Part shown: piece by piece, positions 10,189 through 17,480 of the stretch
Layout of the letters: each line of letters starts with the position of its first letter
How positions within the stretch are numbered: the first letter of the stretch is position 1
NCBI GenBank assembly: GCA_041591915.1
Contig: JBFHRB010000011.1
Coordinates: forward strand, 1-25,985
Source: JBFHRB01 sp041591915
GTDB lineage: Bacteria; Actinomycetota; Nitriliruptoria; Nitriliruptorales; Nitriliruptoraceae
Reading direction: 5' to 3'
DNA length: 25,985 bases
The notes under the pieces: model-generated
What the model saw: only the letters and a program-made list of their open reading frames with translations
Told to the model about the DNA's origin: nothing
Databases searched by the model: none
Translations under genes and position numbers: made by a program

Positions 10189-10194
10189 ATCCTA
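10189..10194 (-). promoter_or_regulatory. Candidate -10 box (TAGGAT) for pspA
   Basis: TAGGAT on the minus strand, 39 bases before the GTG at 10149, in the 76-base gap after the TPM gene. It gives a leader near 32 bases with AAGGGA close to the start. The -35 region is not recognisable, so an alternative sigma factor or readthrough from the TPM promoter are both possible. Confidence 0.35.
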
Positions 10195-10225
10195 GACCGC
10201 CGGCTCGGGCGCCGACCCGGTCAGT

Positions 10226-11449
10226 TCAGCGGCGTCGCCGCGCCCGGCCGCCGCCGCCGGACGAGCCGCCCCCACGCGACCGCCGCGAGGAGCCACCCGA
10301 CGAACGGCGCGAGGAGCCACGGCTCCGGCTCCCACCCGCGAGCCCGCCCAGCCCGCCGATGGCGCCACCGATGCCGCTGCCGTAACGGCGGCTCGTGCGT
10401 CGGCCGTACCTGCGGGCCTGCCCCATGCCCCCGCTCATCATGCCGTCCAGGACCTCGCCGAAGACGCCGCCGGCCATGCCGCCCATCATGCCGCCGCCCA
10501 TCCCACCGCGGCGACCACGCGCGGCCGGTGGCGGCATCGGCATCGACGACCCGCCGGTGTCATCGAGGTCCGGCTCCGGCAGGGGCTCGAGCTCCGCGGG
10601 CTCGGGACGCGCGGGGATCGCCCGCCCGTCCATCTTCGCCTCGGCGGCCTGGAGCTGCCAGTACGCCTCGTCGAGGTCGATCGTGACGTCGCGGAGGTCC
10701 TGAACCGAGGCGGCGCCCTCGAGCGCGTTCTGGGCCTCGGCGAACGTCGCGCTGGCCTGGCTGTACCAGGTCTGCACCTCGGGGTCCTCGGACAGGCGCA
10801 CACGATCCTCGTTCTCGAGGATCTCGTTCGCCACCTCGTCGAGCTTGCCGGTGAGCGCCGCCTTGGCCTCCGTGAGGTTGACCTCCGCTGCCTTCTTCGA
10901 CGAGCGCTTCCCGTTCCAGACCGTGAAGCCGATCAGTCCGACGATGCCGATGATGAAGATCCACCCCCACGGAAGGCCGCCGGACGAGCCGGAGGACCCG
11001 GTCGAGGTGGCGCCGACCCGGGCGCCGAGCGAGTCCGCGAAGTCCGCGAAGCCGCGGGCGGGCGAGGTGTCGAACGCGTCGAAGCTCGCGTCGACGGCCC
11101 GGTCGACCTCGCTGGACGAGAACTCGGAGCTGTACGCGCCGATCTCCTGGGGGGACACGACGATGACCGTGCCGCCACCGAGCTGGTTCACGACGTCCTC
11201 GGCGAAGACGTCGTTGAACTCGCTCGGCTCGCTGTCGAGCCAGGCCAGGTAGATGCGGTTCTCGATGGTGCGCTGGTTGCGGACCACCGCGTCGAGGTTC
11301 GACCGGTCCGCCGACGACAGGCCCTCGGCGAAGTAGCCGTCGTCGCGGATGTCGGAGGCCACGCTGCGGACGCTCTGGGCCGCGGCGGGGGCCGCGAGCA
11401 CGAGCAGCAGCAGGACGGACAGGACTGGGGTGGTGGCTCGTCGCATCAT
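10226..11449 (-). CDS. TPM-domain (DUF477) membrane protein with long basic Gly/Ser/Arg tail
   Basis: The protein has 407 residues from the first of two adjacent ATG codons (11449). Residues 1-25 are a secretion signal (hydrophobic VLSVLLLLVLAAPAAA). Residues about 30-145 are a TPM domain outside the membrane, with DDGYFAEGLSSADRSNLDAVV and TVIVVSPQEIGAYSSEF. A membrane helix lies at 160-178 (PWGWIFIIGIVGLIGFTVW). A cytosolic helical segment (about 185-285) precedes a low-complexity end. That end has a Pro/Glu stretch, then Gly/Met repeats (GGGMMGGMAGG), then Ser/Arg/Gly repeats ending RARRRR. The basic tail could bind membrane lipid, RNA or PspA; this is inference. It is probably the first gene of a pair with pspA and seems to have a leaderless promoter. 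Confidence 0.85.
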   Translation of the reverse strand: MMRRATTPVLSVLLLLVLAAPAAAQSVRSVASDIRDDGYFAEGLSSADRSNLDAVVRNQRTIENRIYLAWLDSEPSEFNDVFAEDVVNQLGGGTVIVVSPQEIGAYSSEFSSSEVDRAVDASFDAFDTSPARGFADFADSLGARVGATSTGSSGSSGGLPWGWIFIIGIVGLIGFTVWNGKRSSKKAAEVNLTEAKAALTGKLDEVANEILENEDRVRLSEDPEVQTWYSQASATFAEAQNALEGAASVQDLRDVTIDLDEAYWQLQAAEAKMDGRAIPARPEPAELEPLPEPDLDDTGGSSMPMPPPAARGRRGGMGGGMMGGMAGGVFGEVLDGMMSGGMGQARRYGRRTSRRYGSGIGGAIGGLGGLAGGSRSRGSSRRSSGGSSRRSRGGGSSGGGGRARRRR

Positions 11450-11456
11450 GCTGGCA

Positions 11457-11462
11457 ACCCTA
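11457..11462 (-). promoter_or_regulatory. Leaderless-type -10 box (TAGGGT) for the TPM gene
   Basis: TAGGGT on the minus strand ends exactly 7 bases before the ATG at 11449. Transcription would therefore start at, or within a base of, the start codon. There is no Shine-Dalgarno sequence, which agrees with a leaderless message. The -35 region would overlap the opposing promoter at 11482-11487. Confidence 0.55.
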
Positions 11463-11481
11463 TCCGCATCAGGACGCTGGC

Positions 11482-11487
11482 TACCCT
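11482..11487 (+). promoter_or_regulatory. Leaderless-type -10 box (TACCCT) for the endonuclease IV gene
   Basis: TACCCT ends exactly 7 bases before the ATG at 11495, with no Shine-Dalgarno between. This matches the geometry of leaderless transcripts in actinobacteria. It faces away from the TPM promoter 20 bases to the left. Confidence 0.55.
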
Positions 11488-11494
11488 GCCGGCC

Positions 11495-12268
11495 ATGCTC
11501 ATCGGTGCCCACGTCCCAGGCGACGACCCCCTCGGCGCGGCCGCGGCGCGCGGCGCGGACTGCGTCCAGGTCTTCCTCAGCGACCCGCAGGGCTTCAAGA
11601 TGCCGAAGTCCCGCCCCGACGCGGAGGACCTCCGGGCCGCGGACCTGCCCATCTACGTCCATGCCCCCTACCTGATCAACCCCGCGACGACGAACAACCG
11701 CGTCCGGCACCCGTCCCGGCAGCTCCTGCAGAAGACCTGCGTCGCGGCGGCCAACATCGGCGCGGAGGCGGTCATCGTGCACGGCGGCCACCTCGCCGAC
11801 GGCGAGGACCCCCAGATCGGGTTCGACAACTGGCGCAAGACCTTCGAGCGCCTCGAGTCCGAGGTCCCGGTCTACCTCGAGAACACCGCCGGCGGCGACA
11901 ACGCGATGGCGCGCCACTTCGACCGCATCGCCGGCCTGTGGGAGGCCATCGCCGCCGCGGGCGACACGGAGGTCGGGTTCTGCCTCGACACCTGCCACAC
12001 GCACGCGGCGGGCGAGAAGCTCGTGGACGCCGTCGAGCGCATCCGGGCGATCACGGGACGCATCGACCTCGTCCACCTCAACGACTCCAAGGACGAGTTC
12101 AACTCGGGGCGCGACCGCCACGAGAACCTCGGGCACGGCGAGATCGACCCCGAGTGCCTGGTCTCGATCGTCAAGGACGCCGGAGCGCCGGTCATCATCG
12201 AGACGCCCGACGATGGCGACGCCGCCAACCAGGCCGACGACATCGCCTGGATCCGCGGGCGCCTCTGA
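11495..12268 (+). CDS. nfo: Deoxyribonuclease IV / AP endonuclease family 2
   Basis: The protein has 257 residues, ATG start, a TIM-barrel zinc enzyme that cuts the backbone 5' of abasic sites in base-excision repair. The metal ligands of the family are all visible: His56 (YVHAPY), His96 and His99 (VHGGHL), Glu129 (YLENTAGG), Asp165 and His168 (CLDTCHTHAAG), His194 (VHLNDSKDEF), Asp207 and His209 (GRDRHENLGHGEI) and Glu236 (VIIETP). The protein is slightly short of E. coli Nfo (285 residues), as is usual for actinobacterial members. It is divergent from the TPM gene and converges on ppc, with only 15 bases between the two stops. Confidence 0.95.
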   Translation: MLIGAHVPGDDPLGAAAARGADCVQVFLSDPQGFKMPKSRPDAEDLRAADLPIYVHAPYLINPATTNNRVRHPSRQLLQKTCVAAANIGAEAVIVHGGHLADGEDPQIGFDNWRKTFERLESEVPVYLENTAGGDNAMARHFDRIAGLWEAIAAAGDTEVGFCLDTCHTHAAGEKLVDAVERIRAITGRIDLVHLNDSKDEFNSGRDRHENLGHGEIDPECLVSIVKDAGAPVIIETPDDGDAANQADDIAWIRGRL

Positions 12269-12283
12269 CGCCGGGAGCGTCCC

Positions 12284-15028
12284 TCAGCCGGTGTTGCGCA
12301 GCCCGGCCGCGATCCCGTTGATCGTAAGGCTCAGTGCGCGATCGAGCGTGCGCCCCCACTGGTCGCCCCGACGTCGGCGGTCGAGCAGCTCGATCTGCAG
12401 GCCGTGCAGTGGCTGCAGGTAGGTGTCGCGCACCTCGAGCGTGCGCTTGAGGACCGGGAGGTCCGCGAGCAGCTCGTCGCGCCCCACGATGCCGAGGAGC
12501 TCCTCGATGGTGCGGCGGTGCTCCTCGAGGATGACGTCGTGGATGCCGACGCTCGCCTCGGGAACGAGCCGTTCGACGTACCGCTCGGCGATCGTGAGGT
12601 CGGTCTTGGTGAGCGTCATCTCGACGTTGCTCAGGAAGCTCTGGAAGAACGGCCACCGGGAGAACATCTCCCGCAGCACGTCCTCCAGGCCCGCGTCACG
12701 GGCGGCAGCGAGGCCGCTCCCGACCCCGAACCAGCCCGGCACGATCTGGCGCGACTGCGTCCAGCCGAACACCCACGGGATCGCTCGCAGCGCGGAGATC
12801 CCGGTGTCCGCTCCCCCGGGACGGCGTGACGGGCGCGATCCGATCTTCAGGCCGGCGAGCTCCTCCACCGGCGTGGACGTCGTGAAGTACTCGACGAGCC
12901 GCTCGTCCTCGACGAGCTGGCGGTACGCCGCGAAGGCCGCGTCCGACACCGTGTTCATCGCGCCGTCCCAACGAGCCAGCGTCGCGTCGTCCTCACGCGA
13001 CGTTCGGTGGATCGTCGAGGCCTCGAGGACCGAGGCGACGAGGAGCTCGAGGTTGCGGCGAGCGAGGCCCGGCAGCGCGTACTTGTCGCTGATCACCTCT
13101 CCCTGCTCCGTCAGCTTCACGTCGCCGTCGAGCGCGCCGTAGGGCTGGGCCAGGATCGAGGCGTGGGTCGGCCCACCGCCCCGGCCGATCGTGCCGCCCC
13201 GGCCGTGGAAGAGCCGCAGGTGCACGCCGTGGCGGTCCGCGGTGTCGCGCAGCGCCCGGATGGCACGGTGGATCTCCCACTGCGACGTCGTGATGCCGCC
13301 GTCCTTGTTGGAGTCCGAGTACCCGAGCATGACCTCCTGCTCGTCCCCGCGCGCGGCGACGATCGGGCGGTAGGCCGGGTCCTCGAGGAGTGCATCGAGG
13401 ATCTGCCCTGCCTGGCGCAGCTCCCCGATCGTCTCCAGCAGCGGCACGAAGCCGATGCGGGCCATCGGCTCGCGCACGTCCACGAGTCCCGACTCGCGCG
13501 CGAGCACGGCCGCGGCCAGCACGTCCTCGGGCCCGCGGGTCATCGAGATGATGTAGCTCTCGACCGGCGCGTCGCCGTAGCGGTCGAACATCTCGCGAAG
13601 TCGCGTGAACAGGCCCGTCGTGCGCGTCGCCTCCTCACCGATCGAGGTCGTGACCATCGAGAGGGGCCGAGGCGCGGCGAGCTCCTCGCTCAGCACGCGG
13701 CGCCGCTCCTCCGGGCTCGTCGGGTAGGTCTGGCCAACGCGGCCGTACAGCTCGGCCAGGGCGCGGTGGTGCTTCTCGCTGTGCTCACGGATGTCGACGA
13801 CGGCGAGGTGGAAACCCCCGGAGGCGACCACGCGCAGCAGGCGGGCGACGAGTCCCTGTGCCGCGAGCTCGCCACCGTGCTCGCGCAGCGACTCGTGCAT
13901 CACTCGCAGGTCGTCGGCGAACTCGGTGCTGTCGCGGTAGTCCTGCCCGGGCACGTGTGCGGTCCCGTCCCTCAGCCGTTCCATCGTGAGGTCCAGCCGG
14001 CGGAGGGCGTAGCCGCACTTGAGTCGGTAGGGCTCCTCGGCGTTGAGGTGCGCGAGTCGGCGGTAGACGTCGGGGTGCCGCTCACGATCGGATTCGAGCG
14101 ACTTCGACAGCTCGGGTGACACGTCGCGGATGCGCGACGACGTGCTGAGCGTGGTCGCCACGTCGATCAGCTGCTCGCGCAGGATCCGCAGCGCTCGCTC
14201 GTGCAGGAGACCGACCACGTCGGTCGTCAGGTCCGGCGTGATGTTGGGGTTGCCGTCGCGGTCGCCGCCCACCCAGGTGCCCAGGACGACGGGCGCCGAC
14301 ATCGGATCCAGGTCGATCCCGAGCTGTGCGAGCTCGGCGGCGACGTCGTCGAAGAGGTCGGGCAGGACCTGGGCGTGGATCTGCTCGAGGTAGTAGATGA
14401 TCGAGCGGGCCTCGTCGAGGGGCTGTGGCTTGTCCAGGCGCAGCTCGTCGGTCTGCCACAGCAGGTCGATCTGCTCAGCGATCCGACGGTCGAGCCGGGC
14501 CCGCGTCCCGTCCGTGCAGCGGGGGTCGAGCCGGTCCTCCAGCATCTCGGCGATCGCCGAGAGCTTGGTGAGGATCGAGCGCCGCGATGCCTCGGTCGGG
14601 TGCGCCGTGAAGACCGGGCGAACCTCCAGGCGATCGACGATCTCCGACAGGAGGTCGTCGTCGATGTCGCTCTCGCGCAACAGCGCCGTCGTCCGGTGCA
14701 ACCACCCCCGCTCGGTGGGCTCCGGCGTGCGCATGGCATCGAGGCGGTGGACCTGTTCGACGACGTTGGCCAGGTGGAAGTAGGTCAGGAACGCCCTGGC
14801 GAGCCGGATCATGTCGAGCGGCGACTGCCGCGCCAGCAGGCGCGCCAGTGCCTCGGCCCCCTCGTCCTGACGGGTGGCTGCGTCTCGCGCGAGCCGCCTC
14901 ACGTCCTCGACGAGGTCGAGGAGTCCCTGCCCCTCCTGACGGACGAGCGAGCGACCGAGCTCGTCGGCGAGCATGCGGATGTCGCTGCGCAGGAGCTCGT
15001 CCAGGGCCGGGTCCTGCGCCACGATCAC
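12284..15028 (-). CDS. ppc: Phosphoenolpyruvate carboxylase
   Basis: The protein has 914 residues from GTG 15028. It carboxylates phosphoenolpyruvate with bicarbonate to oxaloacetate and so refills the citric acid cycle. The catalytic blocks are clear: VFTAHPTEASRR with His143, GTWVGGDRDGNPNIT, the second signature LGYSDSNKDGG, and the Gly/Arg loop FHGRGGTIGRGGGPTH. RAIPWVFGWTQSR and the C-terminal LTINGIAAGLRNTG, which forms part of the aspartate inhibitor site in the family, are also present. The length is typical. The start overlaps the stop of the nuclease-like gene in GTGA, so the two are coupled. This is unusual for ppc, which more often stands alone. Confidence 0.97.
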   Translation of the reverse strand: MIVAQDPALDELLRSDIRMLADELGRSLVRQEGQGLLDLVEDVRRLARDAATRQDEGAEALARLLARQSPLDMIRLARAFLTYFHLANVVEQVHRLDAMRTPEPTERGWLHRTTALLRESDIDDDLLSEIVDRLEVRPVFTAHPTEASRRSILTKLSAIAEMLEDRLDPRCTDGTRARLDRRIAEQIDLLWQTDELRLDKPQPLDEARSIIYYLEQIHAQVLPDLFDDVAAELAQLGIDLDPMSAPVVLGTWVGGDRDGNPNITPDLTTDVVGLLHERALRILREQLIDVATTLSTSSRIRDVSPELSKSLESDRERHPDVYRRLAHLNAEEPYRLKCGYALRRLDLTMERLRDGTAHVPGQDYRDSTEFADDLRVMHESLREHGGELAAQGLVARLLRVVASGGFHLAVVDIREHSEKHHRALAELYGRVGQTYPTSPEERRRVLSEELAAPRPLSMVTTSIGEEATRTTGLFTRLREMFDRYGDAPVESYIISMTRGPEDVLAAAVLARESGLVDVREPMARIGFVPLLETIGELRQAGQILDALLEDPAYRPIVAARGDEQEVMLGYSDSNKDGGITTSQWEIHRAIRALRDTADRHGVHLRLFHGRGGTIGRGGGPTHASILAQPYGALDGDVKLTEQGEVISDKYALPGLARRNLELLVASVLEASTIHRTSREDDATLARWDGAMNTVSDAAFAAYRQLVEDERLVEYFTTSTPVEELAGLKIGSRPSRRPGGADTGISALRAIPWVFGWTQSRQIVPGWFGVGSGLAAARDAGLEDVLREMFSRWPFFQSFLSNVEMTLTKTDLTIAERYVERLVPEASVGIHDVILEEHRRTIEELLGIVGRDELLADLPVLKRTLEVRDTYLQPLHGLQIELLDRRRRGDQWGRTLDRALSLTINGIAAGLRNTG

Positions 15029-15489
15029 TCCTCCTCGTCGTCTTCCAGGTCAAGTCCGAACCGGGTCACGAGCGCCCGGTAGTCACGTTGGTAGAACAGT
15101 TTGCAGCGGACATCGGGATGGTGCTCGCGCAGCAGGCGGAGCTTGCGGTTCTTCTTCGTGACCAGCCGCTGCGCCGAGACGGTGATCTCGATGTACGTGT
15201 CGAACGCAGGAAGGTAGAAGTCCGGCTGGAAGTACCTCGCCGGTTCGCCGTCCTCGCCCCACTCGATGGGGAAGGCCGTCGGTTCGTACTCCCACGCGAT
15301 GTGATGGAAGTCCAGCAACCGCGCGAAGCGGCGCTCGGAGGCATGCTGGAAGGTGACGTCGTCCGACGGCAGCGGCCCGGTGTCAGGTGGCTCCGCGGGG
15401 TCCTTGGCCAGCTGCCACAGCCCGAACTCGCTGACGTCGGGAACCCCGGCCGCCGGCCCCCGCACCGCGGGCGGCGCGGGAAGGCGCAA
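15025..15489 (-). CDS. PD-(D/E)XK-like nuclease-fold protein coupled to ppc
   Basis: The protein has 154 residues if translation starts at the TTG at 15489; the ribosome site there is weak. The frame stays open to a CTG at 15570 that overlaps the merR stop as CTGA, and those 27 codons are Pro/Ala-rich with coding-like third positions. The core starts at TFQHASERRFARLLDFH and continues WEYEPTAFPIEW, YFQPDFYLPAFDTYIEIT, VTKKNRKLRLLRE, CKLFYQRDY. The Asp of PDFYLP (90), Glu101 of EIT and the Lys cluster at 112-116 fit a restriction-endonuclease-like D...ExT...K core, with Glu52 as a fourth acid. I recall similar domains in other actinobacteria, with no assigned function. Whether it cuts DNA is unknown. 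It ends in an acidic EDDEEE tail. Confidence 0.65.
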   Translation of the reverse strand: MRLPAPPAVRGPAAGVPDVSEFGLWQLAKDPAEPPDTGPLPSDDVTFQHASERRFARLLDFHHIAWEYEPTAFPIEWGEDGEPARYFQPDFYLPAFDTYIEITVSAQRLVTKKNRKLRLLREHHPDVRCKLFYQRDYRALVTRFGLDLEDDEEE

Positions 15490-15566
15490 CTCGCCAACGG
15501 CACGGTCGGTGCCATCGGGCGCGGCGGGCGCGTCGGGACGGGGCGGTGGCTCCGGAGTGCTCGGGA

Positions 15567-16088
15567 TCAGTTCGCCGCCACGTCAGGGAGCTCGGTGTCT
15601 GGCGGAGACCCGGCGATGGCGACGGGCTCCGTCGGGAAGGCGGTGACCTCCCCCTTGAGCTCCTCGACGACGGGCGCCACGGCGATCGCGAACACGCCCT
15701 GCCCCTTGGCGAGCAGGTCGATGATCTGGGCGTCGTCGTCGATCGCGTAGACCGAGGACCCGTCGCTCACCACCGTGACCTGTGCCATGTCGAGGCCGCG
15801 CGCCTTGAGCTCGTCCATGGCCTTGCGGACCTTGCGGAGGTCCACCCCGGCATCGGTGAGCCGCTTGATCACCCGCAGCTGCACGATGTCCTCGAACGAG
15901 TACAGGCGCTGGGTCCCCGAACCCTTGGCCTTCTGGATCGAGGGCGGCACGAGCTCCGTGCGTGCCCAGTAGTCGAGCTGCCGGTAGGTGATCCCCACGA
16001 TCTCGCACACGGTCGGGCCGCGGTACCCGACGCCGTCCTCCACCCCGATATCGAGGCGCATCTGCCCAGCAGTCCGCTCAACCGTCAT
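15567..16088 (-). CDS. MerR-family regulator (Rv1830-like)
   Basis: The protein has 173 residues, ATG 16088, with GGAGG eight bases upstream. It is a MerR winged helix: GPTVCEIVGITYRQLDYWAR at about 24-43 is the helix-turn-helix, RLYSFEDIVQLRVIKRLTDAG at about 61-81 the wing and second helix pair, and VDLRKVRKAMDELK starts the dimerisation helix. The C-terminal part (VTVVSDGSSVYAIDDDAQII and after) is the extra domain seen in the actinobacterial Rv1828/Rv1830 group instead of a metal site. It lies downstream of a DUF151 gene, just as Rv1830 follows Rv1829. By analogy it may regulate cell division or its own cluster; that is inferred. A sigma-A promoter and two inverted repeats lie in the 268-base gap before it. 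Confidence 0.85.
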   Translation of the reverse strand: MTVERTAGQMRLDIGVEDGVGYRGPTVCEIVGITYRQLDYWARTELVPPSIQKAKGSGTQRLYSFEDIVQLRVIKRLTDAGVDLRKVRKAMDELKARGLDMAQVTVVSDGSSVYAIDDDAQIIDLLAKGQGVFAIAVAPVVEELKGEVTAFPTEPVAIAGSPPDTELPDVAAN

Positions 16089-16235
16089 CGTTGCGTTCCT
16101 CCACCGAGCCCCGCTGGGGCTCCCCTGTCCGGGCGCAGAACGCCGGGACTCCGTCCGAACACCGAGGTCCGCACGCGGGGTCTGCCGTCCCGGTCGGCTG
16201 CTCGCCCTGCCCTGGCGCGCGGCCGCAATTGCGGG

Positions 16236-16249
16236 TCACATCGGTGTGA
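16236..16249. promoter_or_regulatory. Small inverted repeat (TCACA-N4-TGTGA) near the predicted merR start site
   Basis: TCACATCGGTGTGA lies a few bases downstream of the predicted transcription start for the MerR gene at 16088. It has 5-base arms and could be an operator for autoregulation. Arms this short also arise by chance. Confidence 0.25.
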
Positions 16250-16261
16250 GTTACGTCGATG

Positions 16262-16291
16262 AGGCTACGCCCGTGGAAGACGGGGTGTCAA
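16262..16291 (-). promoter_or_regulatory. Sigma-A-type promoter for the Rv1830-like merR gene
   Basis: On the minus strand a perfect TTGACA (16286-16291) is followed, 18 bases on, by TAGCCT (16262-16267). It is the best -35/-10 pair I found in the window. Transcription would start near 16255 and leave a long leader of about 165 bases before the ATG at 16088. No further open frame or clear riboswitch is recognised in that leader. Confidence 0.65.
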
Positions 16292-16322
16292 CGGGTACTG
16301 GAGGGTCGCCTGCCGGGCAATC

Positions 16323-16347
16323 CCTCAACCTGTACTCGAGGTTGAGG
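16323..16347. repeat. Perfect 9-base inverted repeat between the DUF151 gene and merR promoter
   Basis: CCTCAACCT and AGGTTGAGG face each other around 7 bases (GTACTCG). It sits 9 bases past the DUF151 stop and about 31 bases upstream of the TTGACA. The CCTCAA...TTGAGG form recalls MerR-family operators (SoxR boxes share CCTCAA/TTGAGG ends), so it may be an operator for one of the two MerR proteins. Without a U-tract it is a weaker terminator candidate. Confidence 0.55.
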
Positions 16348-16356
16348 CGACCGGGC

Positions 16357-16851
16357 CTACTGTTCGAAGTCCTCCGGGGTGATCGTGTCGAGGAACTCCC
16401 GGAACTGACGGACCTCCTCCTCGGGATCGACGTCGTCCCCCTCGCTCTCGTCGATCTCGAGGCCTGCCTCGTCGAGCACGGACGCGGCGCCGAAGATCGG
16501 GATGTCACCGAGCCGGCTCGCGATCGCGATGGCATCCGACGGCCGCGACGAGATCGTCCAGCTGTCCTCACCGCGTCCGAGGTGCAGTTCCGCGTAGAAC
16601 GTGCCGTCACGCAGCTCCGTGACGTGGACGGCCCTCAGCTCGATGCCGACCTCGCGCATGACCGTCACGAACAGGTCGTGGGTCAGCGGCCTGGGGGTCT
16701 CGACACCCTGGAGCGCGAAGGCGATCGCGGTCGCCTCGACCGCGCCGATCCAGATCGGGAGGTAGCGGACGCCCTCGCGCTCCTTGAGCAGCACGATCGG
16801 CTGGTTCGCGGGCAGCTCGACCCGCACCCCTACCAGTTCCAGCTCGATCAT
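16357..16851 (-). CDS. DUF151 bifunctional nuclease family protein (Rv1829-like)
   Basis: The protein has 164 residues, ATG 16851 with AGGAGG eight bases upstream. The DUF151 fold covers residues 1-130: VRVELPANQPIVLLKEREG, YLPIWIGAVEATAIAFALQG, RPLTHDLFVTVMREVG, and the most conserved block ISSRPSDAIAIASRLGDIPI. The C-terminus is acidic (IDESEGDDVDPEEE) and variable. Some plant and Thermotoga relatives have nuclease activity in vitro; the role of the actinobacterial members is not established. It follows hpt by 32 bases and precedes the second MerR gene, keeping the order seen around Rv1829. Confidence 0.93.
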   Translation of the reverse strand: MIELELVGVRVELPANQPIVLLKEREGVRYLPIWIGAVEATAIAFALQGVETPRPLTHDLFVTVMREVGIELRAVHVTELRDGTFYAELHLGRGEDSWTISSRPSDAIAIASRLGDIPIFGAASVLDEAGLEIDESEGDDVDPEEEVRQFREFLDTITPEDFEQ

Positions 16852-16883
16852 CGGCTGGCCCTCCTGATCCTCGGAGGGGCAGG

Positions 16884-17480
16884 CTAGTCGCTGCTGTCCC
16901 CCACGCCGTCGGGTTCCGCGGGGAGCAGCACGCGACGGACCTCGCCCTCGGGATCCGCGCGCAGGCGATCCACGTCCCTCACCGCGAGGATCGCCGGAAC
17001 GTGGCGCAGCCGCTCCTCGAGGTCGAGCCCGTAGCCGACCAGGAACTCGTCGCCCACCTCGAAGCCCACGAAGTCGAGCGGCAGCTCCGCGATCCGACGC
17101 ACACGGCGGTCGAGCAGCGAACAGATCCGCAGCGACGCGGGTCCCCTCGCGGCGAGCACCTGCAGCAGGTACGCGAGCGTCAGGCCCGTGTCCACGATGT
17201 CCTCGACGATCAGCACGTGACGTCCGGTGATGTCACCGAGGTCCTTCAGGATGGTCGCCCGGCCCTGCCCCCCGTAGGACGAGATGCCGAGGAAGTCGAC
17301 CGACACCGGCAGGTTGACCCGTCGGACGAGGTCGGCGAGGAAGACCGTCCCGCCCTTCAGCACGGTGACGAGCAGGGGCTCGGTGCCCTGGTACGCCTCC
17401 GTGATCTCGCGCCCGAGCGTGGCCACCCGGCCGAGGAGCATCTCCGGCGGGATGCGCACCTCGACCGCTGGCTCGCTCAC
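16884..17480 (-). CDS. hpt: Hypoxanthine phosphoribosyltransferase
   Basis: The protein has 198 residues, GTG 17480. It salvages hypoxanthine and guanine to IMP and GMP with phosphoribosyl pyrophosphate. The PRPP loop VLIVEDIVDTGLT spans about 89-101 with Glu93, Asp94 and Asp97. The pyrophosphate-binding LKGGTVFLADL is at 41-51, the flexible SSYGGQGR lies near 67-74, and the purine-specificity region ends in VGFEVGDEFLVGYGLD. The C-terminal tail (about 165-198) is longer than in E. coli Hpt and acidic. In many bacteria hpt sits with tilS and ftsH; here it overlaps the D,D-carboxypeptidase gene by GTGA, which is an uncommon context. Confidence 0.95.
   Translation of the reverse strand: MSEPAVEVRIPPEMLLGRVATLGREITEAYQGTEPLLVTVLKGGTVFLADLVRRVNLPVSVDFLGISSYGGQGRATILKDLGDITGRHVLIVEDIVDTGLTLAYLLQVLAARGPASLRICSLLDRRVRRIAELPLDFVGFEVGDEFLVGYGLDLEERLRHVPAILAVRDVDRLRADPEGEVRRVLLPAEPDGVGDSSD

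Noticed and set aside
12267..12281. Five-base hairpin (GACGC/GCGTC) in the gap between the nfo and ppc stops
   Set aside because: It is too short, lacks a T-run and overlaps a stop codon, so I do not call it a terminator.
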